A stretch of 64,000 nt of DNA, from the NCBI GenBank assembly GCA_903813345.2, contig CAIIXF020000006.1, positions 12,900,348-12,964,347 of the forward strand, read 5' to 3'. Source of the DNA: Owenia fusiformis (Eukaryota; Annelida; Polychaeta; Sabellida; Oweniidae). A program made the position numbers and the translations under genes. The first letter of the stretch is position 1, and each line of letters begins with the position of its first letter. Of this stretch, positions 28,001-35,211 are shown in pieces. The notes under the pieces were generated by a model. That model saw nothing but the letters and a program-made list of their open reading frames with translations, did no database searches and was not told the origin of the DNA.

Positions 28001-28175
28001 AAGGGTTTCAGATCACAAGAAAATTAGTCGTTCAAGCTCAGGGACTAATCCTCTAAATCCTAAAAAGAAGTTAAAGGAACCAGAAGCCTTCAAAATCTTT
28101 GGGCAGAGACAGTCAGCAAATGGCCAATTGCAGTACTTCATCCATTGGAAGGATGATTTTTTACCGAAGATATAA
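1093..28175 (+). CDS. Pcl: Polycomb-like protein (PHF1/MTF2/PHF19 family), spliced
   Basis: Coding exons read: 1093-1875, 2027-2201, 2885-2985, 4128-4158, 5822-5865, 21681-21810, 24838-24949, 25159-25279, 25584-25831, 27132-27270, 27465-28175. All have AG/GT borders and compatible phases, giving 2595 nt and 864 aa. The start ATG lies 1 nt after an acceptor (ttcttgcag), so a 5' UTR exon lies upstream. Visible: a long basic N-terminus; a Tudor domain about 236-290 ([19 protein letters not shown] supply the aromatic cage); PHD1 about 297-346 (C297, C300, C314, C317, H322, C325, C343, C346); PHD2 about 397-445 ([20 protein letters not shown]); then the extended-homologous/winged-helix region (about 459-582, with [12 protein letters not shown]); basic AT-hook-like stretches ([18 protein letters not shown]); and a C-terminal chromo-like segment ([20 protein letters not shown]). 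This domain order defines Polycomb-like proteins. By family knowledge they bind H3K36me3 and unmethylated CpG DNA and bring PRC2 to chromatin in the nucleus. The vertebrate paralogue equivalent cannot be chosen. Confidence 0.93.
2605..2860 (+). repeat. Tandem repeat, TATATACCTAGCT-based
   Basis: About four units of roughly 60-70 bp contain ACTTACATTATATACCTAGC and TTGTACTTTACTACCAAACTGC. The array ends 25 bp before the exon coding for the second half of PHD1. Confidence 0.75.
3049..3152. mobile_element. Short hairpin element (MITE-like)
   Basis: CTAGCTACAAGCCCCTGTGA at the left is matched inverted by TCACAGGGGCTTGTAGCTAG at the right, around a C-rich centre. It is intronic in the Polycomb-like gene. 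Confidence 0.75.
3678..4045. mobile_element. MITE with TTAA borders
   Basis: TTAA is followed by AGGTGCAACAA at the left, and TTGTTGCCCCT is followed by TTAA at the right. Inverted termini within a duplicated TTAA are the pattern of piggyBac-type elements (established for that family; assignment is inferred). There is no open frame of note. It ends 82 bp before the 31-nt exon. Confidence 0.65.
4128..4158 (+). other. 31-nt microexon of the Polycomb-like gene
   Basis: It sits between a strong acceptor (gttattttcag) and donor (CAG|gttagt) and encodes [10 protein letters not shown], ending in phase 1. It only joins the downstream exon (phase 0) if the 44-nt exon at 5822-5865 is also included. 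It corresponds to the variable linker between PHD1 and PHD2. Confidence 0.7.
4559..4940. mobile_element. MITE with TTAA borders, AGGCTCCATGTAA ends
   Basis: TTAA + AGGCTCCATGTAA at the left and TTAACATGGAGCCT + TTAA at the right form the inverted termini of a 374-bp element. It is related in its ends to the element at 13520-16091. Confidence 0.7.
5822..5865 (+). other. 44-nt microexon of the Polycomb-like gene
   Basis: The acceptor ttttcag and donor GAT|gtgagt bound [14 protein letters not shown]. Phase 1 in and phase 0 out exactly bridges the 31-nt exon to the PHD2 exon. The segment matches in position and in its PY end the family linker that precedes the WDAxHK motif of PHD2. Confidence 0.75.
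5893..6081. mobile_element. Hairpin element
   Basis: The left arm (GGTAGCATTCACAAATTCAA, then CTGTCGGCTGAC) is matched inverted by the right arm (GTCAGCCAGCAGTTGAATTC, then GGGAATGCCACC). It starts only about 28 bp after the donor of the 44-nt exon. Confidence 0.7.
6832..7958. mobile_element. Foldback element, family A, copy 2
   Basis: It has the same ends as 105-918 (GCACATGCTATCTATTGCAA ... GCAACAGATAGGGTCTCG) with inverted arms of roughly 90 bp that include GTAGCGCAAGGATCCTGCCA. The right half holds a tandem array (about 7545-7830, unit near 40 bp) of ACATTGTCACGGTCATGCCA + GGCCTTGCAGTACTATATT. A 237-bp mariner-type MITE is inserted at 7303-7539. Confidence 0.78.
7301..7541. mobile_element. 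Mariner-type MITE nested in family A copy 2
   Basis: It is flanked by TA on both sides. Termini CAGTTGGGGACAAAAATAAA... and ...TTTATTTATGTCCCCAACTG are inverted over about 27 bp. The TA duplication and CAGTTGGGGAC-type ends fit Tc1/mariner derivatives. No transposase is present. Confidence 0.8.
8060..8165 (+). repeat. Short tandem repeat, TGTTTTATTGCCCTTAA
   Basis: Five or six units of about 19-21 bp, TGTTTTATTGCCCTTAA with minor changes, intronic. Confidence 0.8.
8655..8722 (+). repeat. 12-bp tandem repeat, CGTGATCGTGGT
   Basis: Consecutive CGTGATCGTGGT units; because 12 is a multiple of 3 it stays open on both strands (RDRGRDRG and DHDHDH), which is an artefact of the repeat. It abuts the 145-bp array. 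Confidence 0.85.
8729..9425 (+). repeat. 145-bp tandem repeat array
   Basis: The marker TTGTCATCGCC recurs at 8729, 8874, 9019, 9164 and 9309, exactly 145 bp apart. Each unit contains AGTACTAGAGCTGATTAACT, the pair GGTGGCCATCTTG and GGCGGCCATTTTGAAG, and TTTTCGAAAAATC. About 4.7 units are present. Units differ at only a few positions, so the array is young or homogenised. Confidence 0.9.
9426..9934. other. Intron sequence, nothing recognised
   Basis: AT-rich intronic DNA between the 145-bp array and the next element. I see no conserved coding, repeat border or RNA gene here. Confidence 0.5.
9940..10339. mobile_element. MITE with internal direct duplication
   Basis: Inverted ends CCAAAGGAGGATTCTCGGTT + TGGAGAAC and GTTCTCCAAACCGAGAATCG + TCCTTTG. 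Inside, a block of about 130 bp starting GAGCATTATCCCTGCTTC is present twice (about 9987 and 10172) in direct orientation, each ending GTAATATTTCTA.ATTTTTC. Confidence 0.78.
10965..11355 (+). repeat. Dispersed repeat, copy 1 (empty-site copy)
   Basis: It matches 62945-63720 in inverted orientation, from GGAGTGAGTAGCTCCCATAA through CTGCGCATGCGCAGAG and GTAATACTATTGAAGTTACT to GGGCATCTTTGGGAAATCTC. This copy lacks the 369-bp insertion found in the other. Confidence 0.8.
11690..13245 (+). repeat. Degenerate tandem family: 'aactcaaatac ... atggccgccatttt'
   Basis: Repeating blocks read GATAACTCAAATACTAGTGA, a GGATTTGGTTCAAATTTTAT segment, a GATGCCTAGGGACA segment, a TTCAAGATGGCGGCTGAATT segment and CAAAATGGCCGCCATTTTTC, with periods near 130-170 bp. 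A foldback element (about 11926-12613) is inserted in the array. Weaker relatives are at 29690-29960 and 57050-57600. Confidence 0.7.
11926..12613. mobile_element. Foldback element, family B, copy 1
   Basis: The two arms are inverted copies of each other: left GGAGGGACAGTCATATGTTA, TTTAAACAGATGCATATGTT and CCACATGTTTTTTCTGAAAT; right the reverse of these, ending GCACTAATTTTCCCTCCTCC-like sequence. The centre carries TTTAAAGGAATAAGTGATTC and its inverse. No coding. A better-preserved copy is at 35212-35936. Confidence 0.75.
13520..16091. mobile_element. Composite element with TTAA borders
   Basis: TTAA + AGGCCCTATGTAAATTTTG at the left and AAACTTTTTATAGGGCCT + TTAA at the right are inverted ends about 2.57 kb apart. 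Inside are sequences shared with 62260-62500 (CTTTCTAAATATGCTAA, CCATTGGTTTCTATGAGAA) and, nested, the GTCC-bearing element at about 14700-15860. Its right end lies about 70 bp upstream of the GT31 start codon. It may instead be two solo ends with unrelated filling. Confidence 0.5.
14700..15860 (+). mobile_element. Element with (GTCC)n and 'cggccattttgaaa' tandem units, copy 1
   Basis: It begins TCCCATCGAATGAAGTTCGG, then GGGATATAGGGAACGCC and a GTCC run (about 14742-14800), then AACTCAAATACCGTTGGCCC. About four units of 125-140 bp follow, each with TCGAAAAGTAGTGGAGCGAT, TTTGTTCATATTTGGTATGT and GGCGGCCATTTTGAAAA. It ends near TTCGATGGGATTCGCTACGC; the ends TCCCATCGAA / TTCGATGGGA are inverted. 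A second copy, split by an insertion, is at 36600-39842. Confidence 0.7.
16160..17518 (+). CDS. Beta-1,3-galactosyltransferase-like enzyme (GT31), single exon, nested gene
   Basis: This is an intact 452-aa open frame inside the large intron of the Polycomb-like gene, on the same strand. The frame is open from a GTG at 16127, but an in-frame TGA lies just upstream and the first ATG is at 16160, so I start there. Numbered from that ATG: a short cytosolic tail; one membrane anchor about 28-47 ([20 protein letters not shown]), the type II Golgi topology; a low-complexity stem with several N-glycosylation sequons; then the GT31 catalytic domain from about 205. Family motifs seen: [30 protein letters not shown], the metal-binding DxD as NTDDDVFVN (about 302-310), YPDYCSGM, and VDDVYITG in place of the usual EDVYVG. 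The family transfers galactose or N-acetylhexosamine from UDP-sugar in beta-1,3 linkage; donor and acceptor cannot be told. A TTAA-flanked element ends about 70 bp upstream, so its promoter may be repeat-derived. Confidence 0.9.
   Translation: MEPREIEAIKTTSSLKEKMFLTKHNKSFLGICWISLMIFLFNSIYVFDNENTKLIMQESENLFYLSVKNVNTNKQKMTMKPNESQIYAMSLKENFTTYKKQKMEKRSESMLTPAAFSTREHINIVHEAMFEMKNESLYKEQTTFEPNGTLTNTKYNTTLTVKDVTIQQRKPLTLKIHTQNLPHQVTNQHDDEFLINEHMVCDMKTDLLVIIKTAPSHLKHREIIRKTWGIITRMNGFSLRHIFLLGDAGSKSVNDAIQNESRIYRDIIQGDYKDAYRNLTLKVLQGLKWATDFCKNVTYILNTDDDVFVNIPSLLILIKKLQSNGEQQNGLFCSVWVNTRPIRNPNSKWYVTKTQFEPNKYPDYCSGMAVLYTKNAAFAIYRASLTVPFFWVDDVYITGVLAAKAGIPHTHIKLGIENWNFWPMKSDPKKFIAIELKKIQGMLEIWQNIKMP
17765..17880 (+). 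repeat. Fragment of the (GTCC)n element family
   Basis: The segment TTAGCCCGATTTTGTTCATA through GGTACACATATACCCTATGG and TCTGCTCGAAAGCCGATTTT matches 14815-14900. It lies 250 bp after the GT31 stop codon and only a fragment is present. Confidence 0.75.
17919..18300 (+). repeat. 78-bp tandem repeat
   Basis: CTATCCCTGTACC recurs at 17926, 18004, 18082, 18160 and 18238, exactly 78 bp apart, with alternating variants (CACCAATGG / CATCAATGG). The period is a multiple of three, so a long frame stays open (17770-18336), but this is a property of the repeat. More diverged units continue to about 18470. Confidence 0.88.
18764..18872. mobile_element. Hairpin element
   Basis: CATAGGCCCGGGAACATGTA and TACATGTTCCCAGGCCTATG are inverted, and the inner AATACACCAAGTAA / TTACTTGGTGTATT also pair, leaving almost no loop. 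About 107 bp. Confidence 0.8.
19004..19407. mobile_element. Pogo/Tigger-like MITE
   Basis: TA-flanked 400-bp element with termini CAGTAAAACCTGT... and ...ACAGGTTTTACTG, plus inner TCTGAACACCT / CATTCAGATTAGA similarity. The TA duplication and CAGTAAAACCTGT ends resemble the pogo branch of Tc1/mariner (family knowledge). No transposase is present; the short frames inside have no recognised domain. Confidence 0.7.
19408..20454. other. Intron sequence, nothing recognised
   Basis: AT-rich intronic DNA of the Polycomb-like gene. A 124-codon open frame at 19440-19814 has no recognisable domain and reads as chance. No repeat borders were noticed. Confidence 0.45.
20455..21014. mobile_element. hAT-like non-autonomous element
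   Basis: The ends CACAGCGCTTGCATTAG and TTAATGCAAGCCCTG are inverted, with GGACGC and GTGTGTCC / GCGTCC motifs inside, the layout of hAT derivatives with CAGGGCTTGCATTA ends. TGCTCA occurs on both flanks but not in the exact register expected for an 8-bp duplication. Confidence 0.55.
21222..21694 (+). repeat. Minisatellite that repeats a 3' splice site and exon start
   Basis: The unit TTTTGTCTCCAG + AATAAGCTGTTGAGCTGATT recurs with the AG at 21273, 21330, 21387, 21444, 21501 (57-bp steps), then (as TG) 21590 and finally 21679 (89-bp steps). The last AG is the true acceptor of the PHD2 exon, which continues AATAAGTTGTTGAGCTGGGA. Upstream units carry TGA where the exon has TGG, so splicing to any of them would give an early stop. 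Confidence 0.9.
22595..23415 (+). repeat. Direct duplication of about 250 bp
   Basis: The block from GCACGATCAAATATTGATCA to AATTAAATGGCCAATTA occurs at about 22598-22843 and again at about 23168-23408, with many point differences. The copies are separated by a segment containing a MITE (22917-23125). Confidence 0.8.
22917..23125. mobile_element. TA-flanked MITE, CTGTATAAGTGGTA ends
   Basis: TA + CTGTATAAGTGGTA at the left and TACCACTTATACAG + TA at the right bound a 205-bp element; inner GGTTAATTTTCC / GGCAAAATTACC style repeats add to the inverted ends. Tc1/mariner type is inferred from TA. Confidence 0.72.
23418..23558. mobile_element. Short MITE, CATAGG...CTATG, copy 1
   Basis: Ends CATAGGTTCTGGGCCGATAT and TCTATCGCCCCTGAGCCTATG-like are inverted. 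It is the same element as at 24158-24300, about 142 bp, with few differences. Confidence 0.75.
24020..24480 (+). repeat. Tandem repeat, CCATAATGTGGATGGTGCT
   Basis: Units of roughly 40 bp contain CCATAATGTGGATGGTGCT and GAGTCTGAAAGC. The array is interrupted by the MITE at 24158-24300, whose removal (with one copy of the 8-bp duplication) restores register. Confidence 0.75.
24158..24300. mobile_element. Short hAT-like MITE, copy 2, with 8-bp duplication
   Basis: Ends are CATAGGTTCTGGGC and GCCCTTAGCCTATG. It is flanked exactly by GTAAAGCC (24150-24157 and 24301-24308), an 8-bp target duplication of the hAT kind. Confidence 0.82.
26028..27044. mobile_element. GTCACCAC element with AGGTCA minisatellite, copy 1 (short)
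   Basis: It starts ATGTCACCACCAAAAAGTGG + TGACATATTGTTATG and ends GGGTGATGACATTTGTCATG. From about 26580 it contains three or four degenerate units of the TGACCTTCTCAAGGTCA type. It sits in the intron before the basic AT-hook exon; its right end is about 90 bp from that exon. Confidence 0.7.
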
Positions 28176-28650
28176 TAATTTGGTGCTTCGTAAAATATTT
28201 TTTTATGAAATTATCACTGCCAGATGATGTTTGTTTGATAGAATAATGAAGAGGTTTTTCTCTCAGTTCTTTAAGAAATTTGTAACTATTTTGCAATATA
28301 AAGGAATGTATCAAAAATAAGCTAGATTTAAGTGACCAAGTCATTATTTTGATGTAATGCCCAAAAATGTAATTACATGTAACTACATTATATTTCTCTT
28401 TTCCATAAAAAATGAAGTTGAATATTTATTGATTTTATCAATTTTAAAGTTGTAATATGATGTAAGCAGCAAAGCTGACAGAACGTAAGGATCTTACAAA
28501 AATTTAGTTGAATATTTATCGATTTTATTAAAGTACATGTACATTCATTTAAAATTTGATCTAGACTGACAGTATACAATGGACCTTACCCACTCTCCCA
28601 AAACATCATGATTTTCTTCAAAAATTCCATGTTAAAAATTGATTTTGTCA

Positions 28651-28656
28651 AATAAA
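28651..28656 (+). terminator. Candidate polyadenylation signal of the Polycomb-like gene
   Basis: AATAAA lies 476 bp after the stop codon at 28175 and just before the hairpin element at 28716. It is the first canonical hexamer I noticed downstream on this strand; no cleavage data are available. Confidence 0.4.
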
Positions 28657-28715
28657 AAGTTTCTTCTTTCGTGGTTTAAAGTATTTGTAGGTGTACAAAA
28701 GGACTATGTACTGGG

Positions 28716-28832
28716 AGGTTTTGGATATAGGGTATATCCTGAGGGCTATATTTATATCTCCCCGAGGGGCTGAAGGGACCGAGGGGAGATATAAATATTT
28801 CCCGATGGATATACCCTATATCCAAAACCAAC
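28716..28832. mobile_element. Hairpin element
   Basis: GGTTTTGGATATAGGGTATA and TATACCCTATATCCAAAACC pair, with inner TATATTTATATCTCCCCGAG / GGGGAGATATAAATATTTCC also pairing. It is just downstream of the Polycomb-like gene's candidate poly(A) signal. Confidence 0.82.
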
Positions 28833-30283
28833 CGTACATAACTGATGTATCTCATACTTGAGTGGGTTTAGGGTGGATATAACCTTTTCCACCTTTTTCA
28901 AATGACAAAATAGGCCTATAATAAAAGCAGAATTCATAATTAACATTTTCGTAATATTCCTTTAGTTCAATACTATGAAATTGTAACATTTAATTAATTT
29001 AAAACTTGAAACTTTTCAAATGTTTTGATTTTTAAACTGAAAAATTCCCTGGAGCAGGATGGATATATTATATCTGCCTGCATTTGGCCTGGAGCGGGAC
29101 AGATACAATATATCCTGCCAACTCCTCAAATATGATATATGTTCCCGGGTGATATCTACCCCAAACCCACTCAAATATGAGATACATCAATATATTGACC
29201 GTCAGATGAGCCAGGGGTACAGAATAACTGGCTCAAATGAAGAGAAGGCTAAGTCTTAGTGTCATTTTGATTTTAAAAGATGCTTGCATTTATTGGTTTT
29301 TGTCAAACATTTCTGTGTATGCTAGTTTATAATTCGTGTCATATATATTAGACACGCCAGGCATTCCGAGATCTCTGATCGACACTCATCCTAGGAAATT
29401 CTGTTTTGCCTTTTTTTTTTAATCAAGTGCTCAATTCCATAGGTACCAAAAAAGAAGTCTGCAATTTTTATAATTACCCCTGGGCCCTTAGATTTGAACA
29501 TGTTTTTTTTAACAAATGATTGTTTCATATATACTTGTCTGGGTGCTTAAATTTTAACTTGGTGCAAAGTTAACACAATGTTAGCTTGGAGATCACTACA
29601 TGTATAATACAGATCCCATTGAACACAGTTTAAGAGGGATATAGATAAGCTGTCAATTTGTTTGTCTGCATTTGTACTGATTGTCAGATTTGTTCATAAT
29701 TAGAAACTGAGGACCGCTGTTTCAGTTGGGATTTTTAATATGTCCACTCAATTCAAAATGGCCAGTTTTTTTGTGGAAAGGAATTGAAATAATAACACAA
29801 ATACCAATTGGTTCAAATTTTATATTCTGATATCTAGGACATTAGGACCTCTGTACAAGCAGAAGCAGATGGGGCATTAAATTCAAATAAGCTTCCATTT
29901 TTATGAAAATATCTTTTTTGATAACTTCAATACCAGTTATCGATCAGTCCAAATGTTTAATTGGCAGGGGGCAAGTTCTCAAAAAAGATATTGTCATTTC
30001 ATGGGTATGGATTCTGCCAAAAATGGACAATACTTCTTCCTTGTTATTTCTATTGTGAATTGTTCAAAATTATGAGTGATTGATCAAAAATAATTCATTC
30101 AGTAGGATTTACTACTCTGGGGAGATGCTATTATCAAGTTAACTTAATGTTTTGTTTTGTTTTTAGTTTCAGCTTTGGTCCATATGTACATTATTAAATG
30201 TATTTGGTCTGTACATATTGTGATTTTAATTTAGTACTGTATTGTGATTACTGCAATCCACTTGATAATATTGGTTTACAGGG
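28833..30283. other. Intergenic sequence with a degenerate repeat fragment
   Basis: AT-rich intergenic DNA. 29620-29960 holds a decayed copy of the 'aactcaaatac...caaaatggcc' family. Nothing else is recognised. Confidence 0.5.
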
Positions 30284-30324
30284 TTGACTTTTATATTTGT
30301 AATACATGGGCAACTCCTGTTTTT

Positions 30325-33225
30325 AAGCCACCACAAAAAAGTTGTAACATATTGTTATAGCCAATGTTTTGTGATTGGAGGTGTCTGGTACAATGTGTTA
30401 CATTTTGTTACCATTTGCAATAACTTTGTGGTGATATCTTGTCATGTTAAAGCCTTGTTGCATTGGTAATATGTTACATTTTCTAACCATTTGCAATAAC
30501 TTTGTGGTGACATCTTGTCATGTTAAAGTCTTGTTGCATTGGTACAATGTGTTGCATTTTGTAACCATTTGCAATAAATTTGTGGTGACATCTTGTCATG
30601 TTAAAGTCTTGTTGCATTGGTACAATGTGTTACATTTTGTAACCATTTGCAATAACTTTGTGGTGACATCTTGTCATGTTAAAGCCTTGTTGCATTGGTA
30701 TAATGTGTTACATTTTGAAACCATTTGCAATAACTTTGTGGTGACATCTTGTCATGTTAAAGTCTTGTTGCATTGGTACAATGTGTTGCATTTTGTAACC
30801 ATTTGCAATAAATTTGTGGTGATATTTTGTCATGGTAAAATCTTGTTGCATTGGTAAAATGTGTTGCATTTTTTAACCATTTGCAATAACTCAGTTACAT
30901 TTTGTTGTGTTAAAGCCTTGTTGCATTGGTACAATGTGTTGCATTTTTATGTCACCACCAAAAGTGGTGACATATTGTTATGGTCTCCATTTTTTTGCGA
31001 CGGCGGTTGGTGGTTGGCGTCCGGCGGTTGGCGTCCGGCGTCTGGCGTCCGGCGTCTGTAACAATTTCTTATAACTTCCTATAACTTAACAAATACTGTT
31101 TAGACTGACTTCAATTTTTTTCTAAATCATCTACATGTTCTCAGAAGTTCACAATCTGACTTAAGATTTGACATTTGACCTTCAATGACCTTCTCAAGGT
31201 CAAAAAGGTCTTTTTTCAACTTGCTTCACATTGACTAAATTTTTTTTCAAAATCATCTACATGTTCTCAGAAATTCAAATCTGACTTTAGATTTGACTTT
31301 AGATTTGACATTTGACCTTCAAATCTGACTTTAGATTTGACATTTGACCTTCAATGACCTTCTCAAGGTCAAAAAAGGTCTGTTTTCAACTTGCTTCAAA
31401 TTGACTAAAAAAAATTTTCAAAATCATCTACGTGTTCTCAGAAATTCAAATCTGACTTAAGATTTGACTTAAGATTTGACATTTGACCTTCAATGACATT
31501 CTCAAGGTCAAAAAAGGTCAAAAAGGTCTGTTTTCAACTTGCTTCAAATTGACTAAAAAAAATTTTCAAAATCATCTACGCGTTCTCAGAAATTCAAATC
31601 TGACTTTAGATTTGACTTAAGATTTGACATTTGACCTTCAATGACCTTCTCAAAGTCAAAAAAGGTCAAAAAGGTCTTTTTTCAACTTGCTTCAAATTGA
31701 CTAAATTTTTTTTTCAAAATCATCTACATGTTCTCAGAAATTCAAATCTGACTTTACATTTGACATTTGACCTTCAATGACCTTCTCAATGTCAAAAAAG
31801 GTCAAAAAGGTATTTTTTCATCTTGCTTCAAATTGACTAAAGATTTTTTTCAAAATCATCTACATGTTCTCAGAAATTCAAATATGACTTTAGATTTGAC
31901 ATTTGACCTTCAATGACCTTCTCAAGGTCAAAAAGGTCTTTTTTCAACTTGCTTCAAATTGACTAAAAAAAATTTTCAAAATCATCTACGTGTTCTCAGA
32001 AATTCAAATCTGACTTTAGATTTGACTTAAGATTTGACATTTGACCTTCAATGACCTTCTCAAAGTCAAAAAAGGTCAAAAAGGTCTTTTTTCAACTTGC
32101 TTCAAATTGACTAATTTTTTTTTTCAAAATCATCTACATATTCTCAGAAATTCAAATATGACTTTAGATTTGACATTTGACCTTCAATGACCTTCTCAAG
32201 GTCAAAAAGGTATTTTTTCAACTTGCTTCAAATTGACTAATTTTTTTTTTCAAAATCATCTATATGTTCTCAGAAATTCAAATCTGACTTTAGATTTGAC
32301 TTAAGATTTGACATTTGACCTTCAATGACCTTCTCAAAGTCAAAAAAGGTCAAAAAGGTCTGTTTTCAACTTGCTTCAAATTGACCAAATTTTTTTTCAA
32401 AATCTACATCTTTTCAGAAGTTCAAATTTGACTTTACAAGTTCTCAGAAGTTCAAATCTGACTTTAGATTTGACCTTGACCTTCAATGACCTTCTCAAGG
32501 TCAAAAGGGTCTTTTTTCAACTTGCTTCAAATTGACTAATTTTTTTTCAAAATCATCTACATGTTCTCAGAAGTTCAAATCTGACTTTAGATTTGACATT
32601 TGACCTTCAATGACCTTTTCAAGGTCAAAAAGGTCTTTTTTCAACTTGCTTCAAATTTACTTAATTTTTTTTCAAAATCATCTACATGTTCTCAGAAGTT
32701 CAAATCTGACTTTACATTTGACATTTGACCTTCAATGACCTTCTCAATGTCAAAAAAGTCAAAGAGGTATTTTTTCAACTTGCTTCAAATTGACGAATTT
32801 TTTTTTCAAAATCATCTACATGTTCTTAGAAGTTCAAATCTGACTTAAGATTTGTGTGCAACTAGTTTTAACTTGCTTCAGATTGAACAATTTCTTTTTT
32901 CAAAATCATCTACAAGATCCCAGAAGCTCAAATCTTCAAAAACCTTCTTAAGGTCAAAAGGTATTTTCCAACTTGCTTTAAATTGACCAAATTGTTTTAG
33001 GTGGTGACATTTTGTCATGTTAATGCCTTGTTTAACCTTTTGCAGTAACTTTATGGTGACATTTTGTCATACTAAAGTCTTGTGGCTTTGGTATAATGTG
33101 TTGCATTTTGTAACCATTTGCAATAACTAGATGACATTTTTTTGTATTAAAGCCTTATTGCATTGTGTTGCATTTTTAACCATTTGTGATAACAGTTAAA
33201 GCTTTGTTGCATTGAACTTTAGATA
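30325..33225 (+). repeat. 78-bp tandem array enclosing an AGGTCA minisatellite element, copy 2
   Basis: A degenerate head GCCACCACAAAAAAGTTGTA is followed by units with GTGGTGACATCTTGTCATGT, AAAGTCTTGTTGCATTGGTA and AACCATTTGCAATAAC, the GTGGTGA marker recurring near 30428, 30504, 30582, 30660, 30738 and 30816 (78-bp steps). At 30949-33010 lies an element starting ATGTCACCACCAAAAGTGGT and ending GTGGTGACATTTTGTCATGT. Its body (about 31060-32990) is a minisatellite of roughly 130-165 bp units. The 78-bp type sequence resumes after it. Confidence 0.85.
31060..32990 (+). repeat. Minisatellite with AGGTCA half-site clusters
   Basis: Each unit reads: TTCTCAGAAATTCAAATCTG, ACTTTAGATTTGACATTTGA, CCTTCAATGACCTTCTCAAG, GTCAAAAAAGGTCAAAAAGG, then TTTTCAACTTGCTTCAAATT and a T-run. 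About a dozen units are present, with variation in number of AGGTCA motifs and in the T/A run. A near-identical array is at 37980-39640. Confidence 0.88.
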
Positions 33226-35211
33226 TGCATTTAATCTTCCCTCTCTTGGGAGAATATAGGGCACATTGGCAGACAGACAGGCTTAATGCAAATTTTAAAT
33301 GTTACCATGTACATGTAGTACTACACCACCAAAATGCAATCGGATTTTCGACGCCGTTTCAGTGCCAAATTTCGTTGCCGTTTCGGCACCAAATGGACTG
33401 ACTAGTCCGGTGGCAAATTTTGGTGTTGAAAGGTTTCAGTGCCAGAAGGATGCCACAACTGTGCTGGAACAGCGCCAAATTTTTTTGATGCCGACACGGC
33501 GCCGAATTATATTGGCTGTGTATATTCTAACATGTTGTATGTTGATGTTCAGGGAATCACAAACACAATGCAATGAGTTTCTTCCAGTATTACAGTTTAG
33601 TGCACAGCCCCAAGAATATATGACCAACTAGGGACTCAGTTCGAGGATTTTCTTTGAGCTGTTCACCAGACTGAAGTAGATCAGTTGCTCATTATTAACA
33701 AATATTTTTCTAATGAAGGTCAAATCAAAAGAAATTGTGAATACCAAATTGCATTTATCTATTTCTTGAAACCATTCAGGGATTTTTGCTGGTATTAAGT
33801 GTCTTTATACTGCCAGATAATAAAGTACAGAAGAATGTATTGAATGGTGTAATAATGTAATCAAGGCATTAAAATGCATCTTTTCAATCTGGGATTTTTA
33901 AAGATAAACAAAGCTCATCTATAAACCAGTAACCAATGCTTGTTATGCAACGAACACAAGTAGCAAATTGCTATGTGTAGGTAGCAAAATTATGTAGCAA
34001 ATTAATGTTTCTCAAAAGCATTGTGAATTGCAATTCTTGTTTTTCAATTACTCAGATGCAAGTAGGTAGTTATCAGTTTCGCCACCAGGTGGCTGATTCG
34101 GGGGAATTAACATGGCAGGGTATTACAAAATTCCCTTAAACTTGAATATGCATCAGTTTTAGTGGTTCACTTTTCATATTACCTTTATGTATCTGATAGT
34201 TATACAAATTAAAATATGTCTAGTAAAAGAAAATATTATCTGCCCAACACAAGAAAAGATATTTCACTTTTTGTGGTTTTACAACATGGGGTCTATGGGG
34301 AATCTCCCCGACCTAATTTTCAAAGAAACTTTAATTTTCAAAGTTGATAAACTCTTTTCAAAACCACATTTCTAAATGTTATTTTACATGTAGATTCCAA
34401 ATATGACATCAGTTTGACTGAATTGTGACTTTTTAATGACGTAAATCAAGATTATTTCTACTCGCATCTGGGATATTGTCTTTCAGTATGACCATGTATA
34501 TCAAAACATGAGTTTCCAAGAATTGTAAATCATAATTATCAAATTGCTTGACCACTATATGTGCCATTGGAACAAGATAAATTGATGACATTTTTGAGAA
34601 ATAGACCACAGTGTCCATTTAATGGATGGTTAGATAATTTGACCATTAAATCTCATCCTCCAAAGACAGGGCTATGAGAAAAGAGATGTTCTGAATCTTG
34701 GAGCCCTGCAGCTGGAGGATGTTTAATCTATATCTATTCAATTTTAGATTCTATATGCTCTACAGTGTTTTCTTATCATAGGTGATCACCTAGTGGTGTG
34801 TCTTATCTTATGTTTCTAGGTATAGGTAAATTGGTTAAGAAAAAAGTTTTCCCAAAATTTTCTCACTTTTTGAGCTAAGCTCTCATGTCAGTTTTCAACA
34901 GGTTCCTTGAAATGTTAGAACAATGTATTTTTCTAGCAACTAAAAATGATTGGATATTTTGATATTAGTCCAAAATGTAATAGTAAATCCTTTGAGTTAT
35001 GAACTAATATTATAGTACCCCCTAAGATAATTTCCTAGGGGGGTAAAAACGCTAAAATTCGGTGTCGTGACCACCTCGTTGAGCTGTCATCTTTTAATAT
35101 CTTTATCAGCATGAAAAACTGATCCAGAAAAAATAGGTCTGTTGCTTTTTCTAAAAAATGCCTCATAAACTTTTTCCCTTGAGATATTCTGAAATTGGAA
35201 CCTGTCTAATA
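33226..35211. other. Intergenic sequence, nothing recognised
   Basis: The 110-codon open frame at 33299-33631 lies in a stretch with degenerate GGCGCCAAATTT-like motifs and has no recognisable domain. The rest is AT-rich with no clear borders. Confidence 0.45.

Noticed and set aside
30444-30857. 137-codon open frame
   Set aside because: Also a product of a 78-bp tandem repeat; units encode the same peptide and there is no start context or domain.
31060-32990. CRISPR-like regular spacing
   Set aside because: Units are contiguous minisatellite repeats without unique spacers, in an intron-bearing animal genome.
33299-33631. 110-codon open frame with a hydrophobic stretch
   Set aside because: It lies in degenerate GGCGCCAAATTT-like repeats and has no recognisable family.
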